From NCBI RefSeq assembly GCF_024296865.1, contig NZ_CP101134.1:3968001-4032000 (forward strand): a stretch of DNA of 64,000 nucleotides, in the 5' to 3' direction. Below are positions 27,507-34,932 of the stretch, in pieces. A model generated the notes under the pieces. It did no database searches, was not told the origin of the DNA, and saw only the letters and a program-made list of their open reading frames with translations. The number at the start of each line of letters is the position of its first letter. Positions within the stretch are counted from its first letter, which is position 1. A program made the translations under genes and the position numbers. Source of the DNA: Sphingobacterium sp. LZ7M1. Its GTDB lineage: Bacteria; Bacteroidota; Bacteroidia; Sphingobacteriales; Sphingobacteriaceae.

Positions 27507-27635
27507 AGAAAGTTTTTGTCTAAAAAGCATGGATAAACTAATGTTTTGGGTTTGCCAAAACCGAATGCCGACAATAGCATTACAGGGAGTAAATAACGAA
27601 AATTGTTTATTTAGCTTTTTAGACAAACTTTCTTT
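27505..27635. repeat. 131-bp element with about 23-bp terminal inverted repeats (MITE-like or large hairpin)
   Basis: The left end (27505-27528) reads AAAGAAAGTTTTTGTC then TAAAAAGC. The right end (27614-27635) is its inverse, GCTTTTTAGACAAACTTTC then TTT, differing by two missing T residues. The inner flanks also show imperfect inverted similarity (ATAAAC / GTTTAT). The left end begins within the serB-fusion stop codon. No ORF lies inside and no clear target-site duplication is visible. It could be a miniature transposable element or a large termination hairpin, as the right end runs into a T-rich tail. The following 170 bp up to 27806 hold nothing I recognise. Confidence 0.55.
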
Positions 27636-27806
27636 TATTTTCAGGAAACAACAGACTGAAAATGCCTAGGAGTTCCATCTCCATATTTTCCATTCAAGCC
27701 TAGGCTCAAATTAATTTTTGCTATCTATTATTATTTTTAACGCTGTTGCGTATTATAAAATTGTATTTATGTTGCTATTTTTTCTATTAGAGAAAATTAA
27801 AGCTTC

Positions 27807-28376
27807 TTAAAAACAATAAGTTTTTCCGGGAGTAAAAACCAACTCTATAGGAACATCCCATTCCCCAATATCTTCGATTAAATCCACTGGAGAAAAGTAG
27901 GAAATCCCTGTCCTTAGGACCGAAGCATTACAGCTGGCAAAAAAACGGTCATAAAAGCCTTTACCATAGCCTATCCGATTCCCAAAATGATCCACGACCA
28001 ACAGGGGGGCCAAAACAGCTTCAATTTTTCCGGTTTCAATTTCTATTGCCCCTTCTGGCTCTGGAATCCCCCAAGCATTATGGATGAGCTGGGTGTCCGA
28101 ATTAAAGATGAAATGTTTTAATTGATGGGTTTCAAAATCAGATTTTGAAATTACGATTTGGGTATGGGGATAATGCTCCCAAATCCAATGGATAAACTTG
28201 ATCGTATCATATTCCTTGAATTTAGCGATGGCCAGGTAACAATGCAAGTAGGTTATCTTGGACCAATCGTAAGAGGTCAATTCCTGGAAAATCAACTGAT
28301 CCAGCTCAGCCACTTCGGCCGTGGTCAGTTCATTCCGCTTTTGTTTATATGTTGCCCTTAAATCTGCTTTTTTCAT
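27807..28376 (-). CDS. 5-formyltetrahydrofolate cyclo-ligase
   Basis: This enzyme converts 5-formyl-THF to 5,10-methenyl-THF with ATP. I start it at the ATG at 28376 (MKKADLRATYKQKRNEL, 189 residues), where homology should begin; the longer frame to 28418 would run back through the efp terminator. Signature features are the N-terminal KxxLRxxYKxxR helix and the C-terminal APLLVVDHFGNRIGYGKGFYDRFF, where GYGKGFYDR is the family hallmark. It lies downstream of efp beyond a strong terminator, so it likely depends on read-through or an unseen promoter. Confidence 0.93.
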   Translation of the reverse strand: MKKADLRATYKQKRNELTTAEVAELDQLIFQELTSYDWSKITYLHCYLAIAKFKEYDTIKFIHWIWEHYPHTQIVISKSDFETHQLKHFIFNSDTQLIHNAWGIPEPEGAIEIETGKIEAVLAPLLVVDHFGNRIGYGKGFYDRFFASCNASVLRTGISYFSPVDLIEDIGEWDVPIELVFTPGKTYCF

Positions 28377-28384
28377 GCTTGGAT

Positions 28385-28423
28385 AAAAAAAACGGCCTTG
28401 AAGCATGGGAGCTAACAAGACCG
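28385..28423 (-). terminator. Terminator of efp
   Basis: On the minus strand CGGTCTTG (28423-28416) pairs with CAAGGCCG (28400-28393), with an inner AGC/GCT pairing, followed by eight T residues (28392-28385). It ends 9 nt before the start codon of the downstream cyclo-ligase gene. Confidence 0.88.
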
Positions 28424-28447
28424 AATAATCAACCTAAACCTAAGATC

Positions 28448-29008
28448 TTATTTTACACGTTCCATGTAATCACCGGTACGTGTATCCACTTTTACTCTAT
28501 CTCCTTGATTAATGAACAGAGGAACACGGATCTCTACGCCAGTCTCTACAGTAGCATTTTTCAATGCGTTCGTCGAGGTATCACCTTTCACTGCAGGCTC
28601 TGTATACGTAATTTCCAATTCCACACTTGCAGGAGTTTGGGCCATAATAGCTTCTTCACTCTCAAATGCCACGATAACGTTCATTCCTTCTTTTAAGAAA
28701 CGGGCTGAATCACCAAAAAGAACTTTTGGAATATTGAATTGCTCGTAGGTCTCGTTATCCATCACCACGAAAAATTCCCCGTCCTCATATAAATATTGGT
28801 AGTCATTGGTCTCTACTCGAGCAATTTCCACCTCTTCATCTGTTCTAAATCTGTATTCTACTAATTTTCCAGTCTTAACATTACGCATTCTTGCTTGATA
28901 GAATGCACGCAAGTTTCCTGGGGTACGGTGAATGTATTCCTCTACCGATACTAATTCCCCATTGAAACGAAGTATATTTCCACTCTTAACGTCTGAAGCT
29001 TTTGCCAT
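28448..29008 (-). CDS. efp: Elongation factor P
   Basis: EF-P enters the ribosomal E site and relieves stalling at polyproline stretches. I start it at MAKASDVKSG (29008, 186 residues), the normal length; the longer frame has a non-conserved extension. The three beta-barrel domains are all recognisable. The loop that normally carries the modified Lys34 (KPGKGQA in E. coli) reads RTPGNLRAF here, with Asn32 at the position of the modified residue. There is therefore no lysine for beta-lysylation or arginine for rhamnosylation. The gene has its own promoter and terminator within the lpx block. Confidence 0.95.
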   Translation of the reverse strand: MAKASDVKSGNILRFNGELVSVEEYIHRTPGNLRAFYQARMRNVKTGKLVEYRFRTDEEVEIARVETNDYQYLYEDGEFFVVMDNETYEQFNIPKVLFGDSARFLKEGMNVIVAFESEEAIMAQTPASVELEITYTEPAVKGDTSTNALKNATVETGVEIRVPLFINQGDRVKVDTRTGDYMERVK

Positions 29009-29028
29009 ATTTTTAATAATTTCTTTCG

Positions 29029-29059
29029 CAAAAATATAAAATCTCTTCCATGTTTCCAA
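29029..29059 (-). promoter_or_regulatory. Promoter of efp
   Basis: On the minus strand TTG (29059-29057), a 20-bp spacer and TATTTTTG (29036-29029, exact TAnnTTTG). The predicted start is about 16 nt before the efp ATG. Confidence 0.65.
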
Positions 29060-29077
29060 TGAAAGACCAGTCCTTCC

Positions 29078-29698
29078 TTACTTATAGCTCATGATCTGCA
29101 ATTGCTCATCACAGAAGTTATATTCATGCTCTTGATTGGATCCGATTACAAGGATACGATCGGACTTGGTCTTTTCGATCAAGTTCAGGTACCATTGTTC
29201 TCCCTCTTTATCTAGATTGCTTGTAGGTTCATCCAAGAATAGCAATTTACTTTGAGAACAACAAGCCAAAATCAATTTAACCCTCTGTTTCATTCCCGAT
29301 GAAAAATGTCGGATGTCTTTTTCAAAGGTATTTTTCGCAAAGCCTAAGGTATCTTTGATACGAGCCATATCATAACCCGGAAGGTAATCCTTGAACTTGA
29401 AATGAAATTCCAACATCTCATTCAACGAAAATTCCTCGATCAACTCAACATAGGGCGCAGCAAGGCTTATCTTTTGAAAAATCTGCTCTATTTGCTGTTC
29501 CTGACCTCCTTCTTCAAACTTTAGTGTTCCTTCGCTTGCCGTTAGCGCGCCGGTGATCACTTTGATGAGGGTAGATTTCCCCGATCCATTCGGACCTAGG
29601 ATAGCATAGCTCTTTCCAAAAGAAAAGGTATAATCGAGATGTCTGAAAATCCATTCCCTATTATACCTCCTACCAATATCTTGTAAAATTATATTCAA
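29078..29698 (-). CDS. ABC transporter ATP-binding protein
   Basis: This is a 206-residue ATPase subunit when started at the TTG at 29698; another TTG at 29755 would give 225 residues but overlap lpxA by 38 bp. Walker A GPNGSGKST, signature HFSSGMKQR and Walker B LLFLDEPTS are all intact. No permease adjoins it. Its place directly after lpxA in the lipid A block may mean it works on an envelope process or simply shares a transcript. Both candidate starts are TTG, so the exact N-terminus is uncertain. Confidence 0.85.
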   Translation of the reverse strand: MNIILQDIGRRYNREWIFRHLDYTFSFGKSYAILGPNGSGKSTLIKVITGALTASEGTLKFEEGGQEQQIEQIFQKISLAAPYVELIEEFSLNEMLEFHFKFKDYLPGYDMARIKDTLGFAKNTFEKDIRHFSSGMKQRVKLILACCSQSKLLFLDEPTSNLDKEGEQWYLNLIEKTKSDRILVIGSNQEHEYNFCDEQLQIMSYK

Positions 29699-29717
29699 AT
29701 AGTCGTATTGTTTAAAT

Positions 29718-30512
29718 TTATATTCCAGATCGGCCTTGACCAAATCCTTTGACAACTCCTCGGTTAGATGCTCTTACAAAGCCAAGTATCTCATCCCGTA
29801 TTTCAGTAGCCTTAAATTCTGCCTCGACAATATCCAATGCCTTACCTAAATTACTGTGCTGTACAAAAAGTACCCTATAGATCCCTTGGATCTCATTGAT
29901 CTGTTCGTTGGTATAGCCTCTTCTTCTCAATCCCACAGAATTGATACCAGCATAGGAAATAGGCTCCCTTGCAGCTTTTATATAAGGTGGGACATCCTTT
30001 CTGACCAAGGTACCACCTGTAACAAAGGCATGCGACCCGATCTTACAGAACTGATGTACGGCAACCATACCCGCCAAAACGACATAATCACCTACGGTAA
30101 TGTGTCCAGCCAAGGTACTTGAATTTGAAAAGATACAGTTATCTCCTACAAAACAATCATGGGCGATATGGCTGTATGCTTGAATCAAACAGTTCTTTCC
30201 GATTACGGTACGGTATCTGTCCTTTGTTCCTCTATTGATGGTCACACACTCACGGATGGTCGTATTGTCGCCAATCTCAGCCGTCGTGATCTCACCTTCA
30301 AACTTTAAATCCTGAGGTTCCCCAGAGATAACAGCTCCAGGAAAAATCCTGCAATTTTTCCCAATTCGTGCACCATTCATAATGGTTACATTCGAGCCTA
30401 TCCAAGTTCCCTCGCCTATCTCCACATCCTTATGGATGGTAGAGAACGGCTCAATAACCACATTCTGTGCAATCTTTGCCTCAGGATGTATATATGATAA
30501 TGGTTGAATCAT
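29718..30512 (-). CDS. lpxA: UDP-N-acetylglucosamine O-acyltransferase (LpxA)
   Basis: LpxA transfers a 3-hydroxyacyl chain from acyl carrier protein to UDP-GlcNAc, the first step of lipid A synthesis. The 264-residue protein has a left-handed beta-helix of hexapeptide repeats from residue 1 to about 185 and a C-terminal helical part. The catalytic histidine is His118 in AYSHIAHDC, equivalent to His125 of E. coli. GEPQDLKFEGE and the IKAAREPISYAGINSVGLRRRG stretch are family-specific. It follows lpxC/fabZ by 10 bp in a lipid A operon. Confidence 0.96.
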   Translation of the reverse strand: MIQPLSYIHPEAKIAQNVVIEPFSTIHKDVEIGEGTWIGSNVTIMNGARIGKNCRIFPGAVISGEPQDLKFEGEITTAEIGDNTTIRECVTINRGTKDRYRTVIGKNCLIQAYSHIAHDCFVGDNCIFSNSSTLAGHITVGDYVVLAGMVAVHQFCKIGSHAFVTGGTLVRKDVPPYIKAAREPISYAGINSVGLRRRGYTNEQINEIQGIYRVLFVQHSNLGKALDIVEAEFKATEIRDEILGFVRASNRGVVKGFGQGRSGI

Positions 30513-30522
30513 TCTTATTTAA

Positions 30523-31917
30523 TTATCCTTTGACCTTTACTATCTGGGCCATTAATTCTGCTTCACTTACCACCTTGTCACCTACCATACCAACTCCTTT
30601 CATCCTCGCAATTCCTCTTCGGATTGGCTCCAATAACTCACAAGTGAAAATTACGGTATCCCCTGGCACTACTTGGTTCTTGAATCTCGCATTCTCGATC
30701 TTCAGGAACAAGGTCAACCAGTTTTCTGGGTCTGGGACAGTATTCAACACCAAGATCCCCCCTGTTTGGGCCATTGCTTCAATTTGCAATACCCCTGGAA
30801 ATAATGGTGCGCCTGGAAAATGACCCATGAAAAGATCCTCGTTCATCGTTACGTTCTTCAATCCTACCACGTGGGTCTGCGACAGTTCCAGGATCTTGTC
30901 GATCATCAAGAATGGCTGACGATGTGGTAAAATATTCATGATTTGAACCGTATCGTAAACCGGAGGCGTATTCGGGTCATAAACTTTTACATTCTTTTTG
31001 TTCTTTTCACGCTTGATCTGCCCTTTTATACGTTTGGCAAATGCTACGTTGGCCGCATGTCCAGGACGCGCTGCCATAATATGTCCTTTTATAGGTTTCC
31101 CTACTAAAGCCAAATCACCGATCATGTCCAACAGCTTATGTCTAGCTGGCTCATTTTGGTATCGCAAGGATATATTGTTCAAGATACCCTCTTGTGCCAC
31201 CTCAACACGTTTATGGAAAAGATCCTGCAATTTGTCCAATTCACCTTCCGATACTTCCTTATCTACTATAACGATCGCATTGGACAAATCGCCACCTTTG
31301 ATCAAGTTTTGGCTTACCAATGCCTCTAATTCATGTAAGAAACAAAATGTACGGGATCCAGCAATCTCCTTGCTGAATTCATCCAAATCACTGATAGAAG
31401 CATGTTGACTGCCCAATACTGGGGAATTAAAGTCAATCATACAGGTGATGCGGTAGCCATCAACTGGCATCGCAACAATCTCTACCTTGTTCTCTGGATC
31501 GGTATAGTGAATATTATCAGTTACTTCAAAGAAATCACGGTCTGCATCCTGATCTTGAAATCCAACCTCTTGGATCTTCTCGATAAAGATAGCCGAACTT
31601 CCGTCCAAGATCGGCACCTCAGGAGCGTCGATCTCAATCAATATGTTATCTAATTGCAAGCCTACCAATGCTGCCATCAAATGTTCGATGGTACTTACAG
31701 AAGCGCCGTTTTGAGAAATTGTAGTTCCCCGCGCAGTGTTGCTCACATTATCAACATCTACACTTACAATTGGTTGACCCTCTAAATCTACTCGTTTGAA
31801 TTTGTACCAGTGGTTTTCTGCAGCTGGTTTCAAAGTCACATTCACTTGTTTACCAGTATGAAGACCCACGCCCGAAAAATGGACGTCAGATTTAATGGTT
31901 CTCTGTTTTACATTCAT
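30523..31917 (-). CDS. lpxC/fabZ: Bifunctional LpxC deacetylase / FabZ dehydratase
   Basis: This is the fusion typical of Bacteroidota. Residues 1 to about 305 are the zinc deacetylase LpxC, which removes acetate from UDP-3-O-acyl-GlcNAc; SGVGLHTG near residue 15 and TIEHLMAAL near residue 77, with a zinc histidine, identify it. Residues about 320-464 are FabZ, the 3-hydroxyacyl-ACP dehydratase, with LPHRQPFLMIDKI and GHFPGAPLFPGVLQIEAMAQTGG holding the catalytic His and Glu. I start it at MNVKQRTIKS (31917); an ATG three codons upstream (31926) is the alternative. The two activities compete for 3-hydroxyacyl-ACP, so fusion may balance lipid A against fatty acid synthesis. Confidence 0.96.
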   Translation of the reverse strand: MNVKQRTIKSDVHFSGVGLHTGKQVNVTLKPAAENHWYKFKRVDLEGQPIVSVDVDNVSNTARGTTISQNGASVSTIEHLMAALVGLQLDNILIEIDAPEVPILDGSSAIFIEKIQEVGFQDQDADRDFFEVTDNIHYTDPENKVEIVAMPVDGYRITCMIDFNSPVLGSQHASISDLDEFSKEIAGSRTFCFLHELEALVSQNLIKGGDLSNAIVIVDKEVSEGELDKLQDLFHKRVEVAQEGILNNISLRYQNEPARHKLLDMIGDLALVGKPIKGHIMAARPGHAANVAFAKRIKGQIKREKNKKNVKVYDPNTPPVYDTVQIMNILPHRQPFLMIDKILELSQTHVVGLKNVTMNEDLFMGHFPGAPLFPGVLQIEAMAQTGGILVLNTVPDPENWLTLFLKIENARFKNQVVPGDTVIFTCELLEPIRRGIARMKGVGMVGDKVVSEAELMAQIVKVKG

Positions 31918-31957
31918 ATCTAACATTAGTATTTTGCAAAAAAATTATCTTGTAAAG

Positions 31958-32995
31958 TTAGCTATTATTTTTTTCATTTAATTGCTTTTCTAACTCCGCA
32001 ATGCGTTTTTCAAGCTCTGGAAGCTTGGAATAAAGCACCTGCGAACGCAGCTCATTGCTGTATGGAAATGCTGGGCTCCCACCCCATTTCTTATTCTCTT
32101 CCAATATCGATCGGTTAATTCCAGATTGGGCCTGAACCTGACTGCCCTTGGCAATGCTGATATGACCAACCACACCTACCTGACCCCCTAATACCACATT
32201 CTCGCCAATCTTTGTGCTTCCTGAAATCCCTGTCTGCGCAGCGATAACCGTATTAGACCCTACCTCCACATTATGGGCAATCTGAATCAAGTTGTCCAAT
32301 TTCACACCTTTCAATATGCGGGTAGAACCTAAGGTTGCTCTATCGATAACCGTATTCGCACCAATCTCTACATCATCTTCTATAATGACATTCCCAATCT
32401 GTGGGATCTTCTCATAAGACCCATCTTCTTTGGGTGCAAATCCAAAACCATCACTCCCTATGACTGATCCAGCATGGATGATGACCCGGTTTCCAATGAT
32501 GCAATCTTTATAAACCTTTACCCCCGGCAGTAAAACACTATGATCTCCAATCTTTACATCATCAGCAATATACACTTGAGGATAGATCTTCACTTGGTTA
32601 CCAATCACTACATTCTTTCCGATATAGCTGAAAGCTCCTATATATGGATTTTGACCTATGCTTGAACTTTCATGGATAAAAACCTGCTCATCGATTCCAC
32701 TTCTTTCATTCCTCATCTCATCGTACAGCTTCAACAATTCCGTAAAAGCAGTATATGCATTCTTAACTCGGATAAGAGTGGCCTTCACTGTTTTCTGCAA
32801 GGCTAGATCCTCATTGATCACGATGATCCCTGCATCTGTATCGTATATAAAGTGTTCGTACTTCGGATTCGCCAAAAAAGTCAAGCTCTTAGGACCAGCC
32901 TCCTCAATTTTGGATAACTGATCGACTAAGGTTTCAGGATTCCCCTCTACCTGTCCTTTTAATAAGGTCGCTATTTGTTCCGCGGTAAATTGCAT
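31958..32995 (-). CDS. lpxD: UDP-3-O-acylglucosamine N-acyltransferase (LpxD)
   Basis: LpxD adds the second 3-hydroxyacyl chain, on the amino group, in lipid A synthesis. The 345-residue protein has an N-terminal uridine-binding domain (MQFTAEQIATLLKGQVEGNPE; SLTFLANPKY near residue 37), a long left-handed beta-helix, and a C-terminal helix. The catalytic region is LIQIAHNVEVGSNTVIAAQTGISGST near residue 235, with the essential histidine in IAHN. It lies between the HD-protein gene (21 bp away) and lpxC/fabZ (40 bp away). Confidence 0.95.
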   Translation of the reverse strand: MQFTAEQIATLLKGQVEGNPETLVDQLSKIEEAGPKSLTFLANPKYEHFIYDTDAGIIVINEDLALQKTVKATLIRVKNAYTAFTELLKLYDEMRNERSGIDEQVFIHESSSIGQNPYIGAFSYIGKNVVIGNQVKIYPQVYIADDVKIGDHSVLLPGVKVYKDCIIGNRVIIHAGSVIGSDGFGFAPKEDGSYEKIPQIGNVIIEDDVEIGANTVIDRATLGSTRILKGVKLDNLIQIAHNVEVGSNTVIAAQTGISGSTKIGENVVLGGQVGVVGHISIAKGSQVQAQSGINRSILEENKKWGGSPAFPYSNELRSQVLYSKLPELEKRIAELEKQLNEKNNS

Positions 32996-33016
32996 TAAGT
33001 AATACTTGTATTTTAA

Positions 33017-34279
33017 TTATATGTTAACTATCATTTGTTGATCAGAAGAAACCTGTCCTACCTCCTTAGGGTAGGTAATGGCATATTTCTCCACTCTTCT
33101 AGATAATGATTCAATATTTGATAGATCTGAAGCTTCAGCTATATCCAATAATTGCCCATCTTTCATCATCACACATATTTTGCTCTCCGATGAATCGTAA
33201 GCATTATTTCCAATAACCTGTTGATACAACAAATAATCGAGATCGCCTTCATTCACGTCAAACCGCTCTTTCAGTCTTCCCTTCAATTCCGAAACATATT
33301 CTTCAGAAAATGGCGTATTGCTTAATTCCGTGCGGAACAGTTCTCGTCGAACAAGCTTTGAACACAACATACTCAGTATCTGGTCGTCATGATCAGCCCA
33401 AATCTTGATCGCTGATAAAATATCCGTGTCATCTAAACGAGTAAACCATTCTAAATGCGACTCATTCGCCAGAAATGTTTCCCTATCGATTTTGTTGTTC
33501 AGGAAATGGTCCAATGCCGGTGTTGCAAACAATTTCACCCCTTTGTTGCTCAATTCCTTTGCCCTTGCAAGCGCCTTGATCAGCATCTGCTCGGCCGTGA
33601 TCACTGTTTTGTGCAGATAAACCTGCCAGTACATCAATCTCCTAGCAATCAGGAACTTTTCTACCGAATAGATCCCTTTTGCCTCTACCACCAGCTCATC
33701 ATCTTTTACGTTCAGCATTTTGATGATCCTATCAAAAGAAATCACCCCTTCAGAAACACCTGTAAAGAAACTATCTCTGTTTAAGTAGTCCATTCTATCG
33801 GTATCAAGTTGGCTTGATACTAACTGGTGCAAGAATTTACGGTGGTATTGATCGTTGAAAATGGTAATGGCTAAATCTAGTCGGCCCGAAAATTCTTCAT
33901 TCAACTTGTCCATCAGCAACGCTGAAATCAATTCATGCGACACGCCTTCAACCAAGGTATGTTCTAGCGAATGTGAAAAAGGGCCATGCCCTACATCGTG
34001 AAGAAGGATGGCGGCAAGTGCAGCTTCTTCTTCCTCTTCCGAAATCATCACATCCTTCCCTCGCAAGGTTTCAATGGCCAAGCTCATCAAGTGCATGGCA
34101 CCGACAACATGTTGAAAACGAGTGTGCAATGCTCCTGGATAAACCAGATGGGTCATGCTCACCTGCTTGATATAACGCAGTCTTTGTAAGTATGGATGTT
34201 GAATCAGGTCATAAATAAACCCTGACGGGATCGTAACAAAACCGTAAACAGGATCATTTATTATTTTCTTCTTGTTCAA
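33017..34279 (-). CDS. HD-domain phosphohydrolase
   Basis: This 420-residue protein has an HD domain like that of dGTPase/SAMHD1-type phosphohydrolases. The metal-binding residues are seen as RFQHVVGAMHL near residue 54 and AAILLHDVGHGPFSHSLEH near residue 90, with a further aspartate in SSQLDTDRMDYLNRDS near residue 156. The N-terminus KKIINDPVYGFVTIPSGFIYDLIQHPYLQRLR is typical of this family, which often precedes lpxD in Bacteroidota. The start is a TTG at 34279. The substrate is not known; a dNTP is possible. It heads the lpx transcript. Confidence 0.9.
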   Translation of the reverse strand: MNKKKIINDPVYGFVTIPSGFIYDLIQHPYLQRLRYIKQVSMTHLVYPGALHTRFQHVVGAMHLMSLAIETLRGKDVMISEEEEEAALAAILLHDVGHGPFSHSLEHTLVEGVSHELISALLMDKLNEEFSGRLDLAITIFNDQYHRKFLHQLVSSQLDTDRMDYLNRDSFFTGVSEGVISFDRIIKMLNVKDDELVVEAKGIYSVEKFLIARRLMYWQVYLHKTVITAEQMLIKALARAKELSNKGVKLFATPALDHFLNNKIDRETFLANESHLEWFTRLDDTDILSAIKIWADHDDQILSMLCSKLVRRELFRTELSNTPFSEEYVSELKGRLKERFDVNEGDLDYLLYQQVIGNNAYDSSESKICVMMKDGQLLDIAEASDLSNIESLSRRVEKYAITYPKEVGQVSSDQQMIVNI

Positions 34280-34350
34280 ATGCCTAAATAGTGATTAAAA
34301 TCTAGTCTCACCCACATGTACTATACTGTATATTATGGCTAAGATACGGG

Positions 34351-34358
34351 CAAAGATA
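34351..34358 (-). promoter_or_regulatory. -7 promoter element (TATCTTTG) of the HD-lpx operon
   Basis: Read on the minus strand the sequence is TATCTTTG, an exact TAnnTTTG. Transcription would start about 67 nt before the HD-protein start codon. The -33 element is not clear. Confidence 0.4.
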
Positions 34359-34716
34359 CATACATGGTACTTAATAAATGTTAAAAAAAATCCAAAAAGA
34401 GGCAATTTGTCAGTAAATACCTAGAATCCATTACAACGATCCTAATATTTCAAGTACATTCCTGTAAAAATTTCAAAAAATAATCCCTCAACATCCTGCT
34501 CTTTCCTTACCCAATCAAAAGATTATCAAGGCAAAACAATCGATACAGTAGCCTAAATACTGGAAATTATCACCTTTCCTTCTTTACTATGAATCCAAAT
34601 GATCGCTTTGTCACAAGACCTAATTTTTTTTCCTTAATCAGAGGCTTTTTCCTCTTGATCGGCCCAAAATCCAATTGGATTCAGAGATATTTCTGACCAT
34701 GGTCTTCGGACCTGGC

Positions 34717-34774
34717 TTTGACCTCGTTCGAGACACATTCGGAAAATTCGGAATGTGTCTCGAATGAGGTCAAA
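34717..34774. repeat. Near-perfect 24-bp inverted repeat (58-nt hairpin)
   Basis: The left arm 34717-34740 (TTTGACCTCGTTCGAGACAC plus ATTC) and the right arm 34751-34774 are inverse copies with one difference, which is a G-U pair if the plus strand is transcribed. The loop is 10 nt (GGAAAATTCG). No T run follows on either strand, so it is not an ordinary terminator. It stands alone in a gene-free region and could be a structured RNA, a protein-binding site or a remnant of an element. Confidence 0.7.
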
Positions 34775-34932
34775 ATATAATCCAAAATTGAAAGCCTTTT
34801 GGACAGCCACCCATCTGCGGATAAAACCTGGCATTAATTCTTCTCGATAGATCGATTCGCTAAGATTAATAACGAAAAGACAACGGCAAATCCCTTTAAA
34901 AGCTGTAAATTAGCTTTTCTAAGGATTGATAC

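Larger units (their letters stand above)
34280..34932. other. 653-bp intergenic region between divergent genes
   Basis: I see no convincing gene here. The region holds the start region of the lpx transcript near its left end, a striking 24-bp inverted repeat at 34717-34774, and the probable porX promoter near 34911 (TAGCTTTT, one mismatch to the -7 consensus). The rest is A+T-rich with no recognised feature. Confidence 0.5.

Noticed and set aside
27663..27712. Two CCTAGG-containing palindromes (GCCTAGG ... GCCTAGGC)
   Set aside because: They are too short and too common to support a site, with no gene or promoter context.
34634..34834. 66-codon minus-strand frame in the gap before porX
   Set aside because: It spans both arms of the 24-bp inverted repeat, has no recognisable motif and no promoter, and looks like a chance frame.
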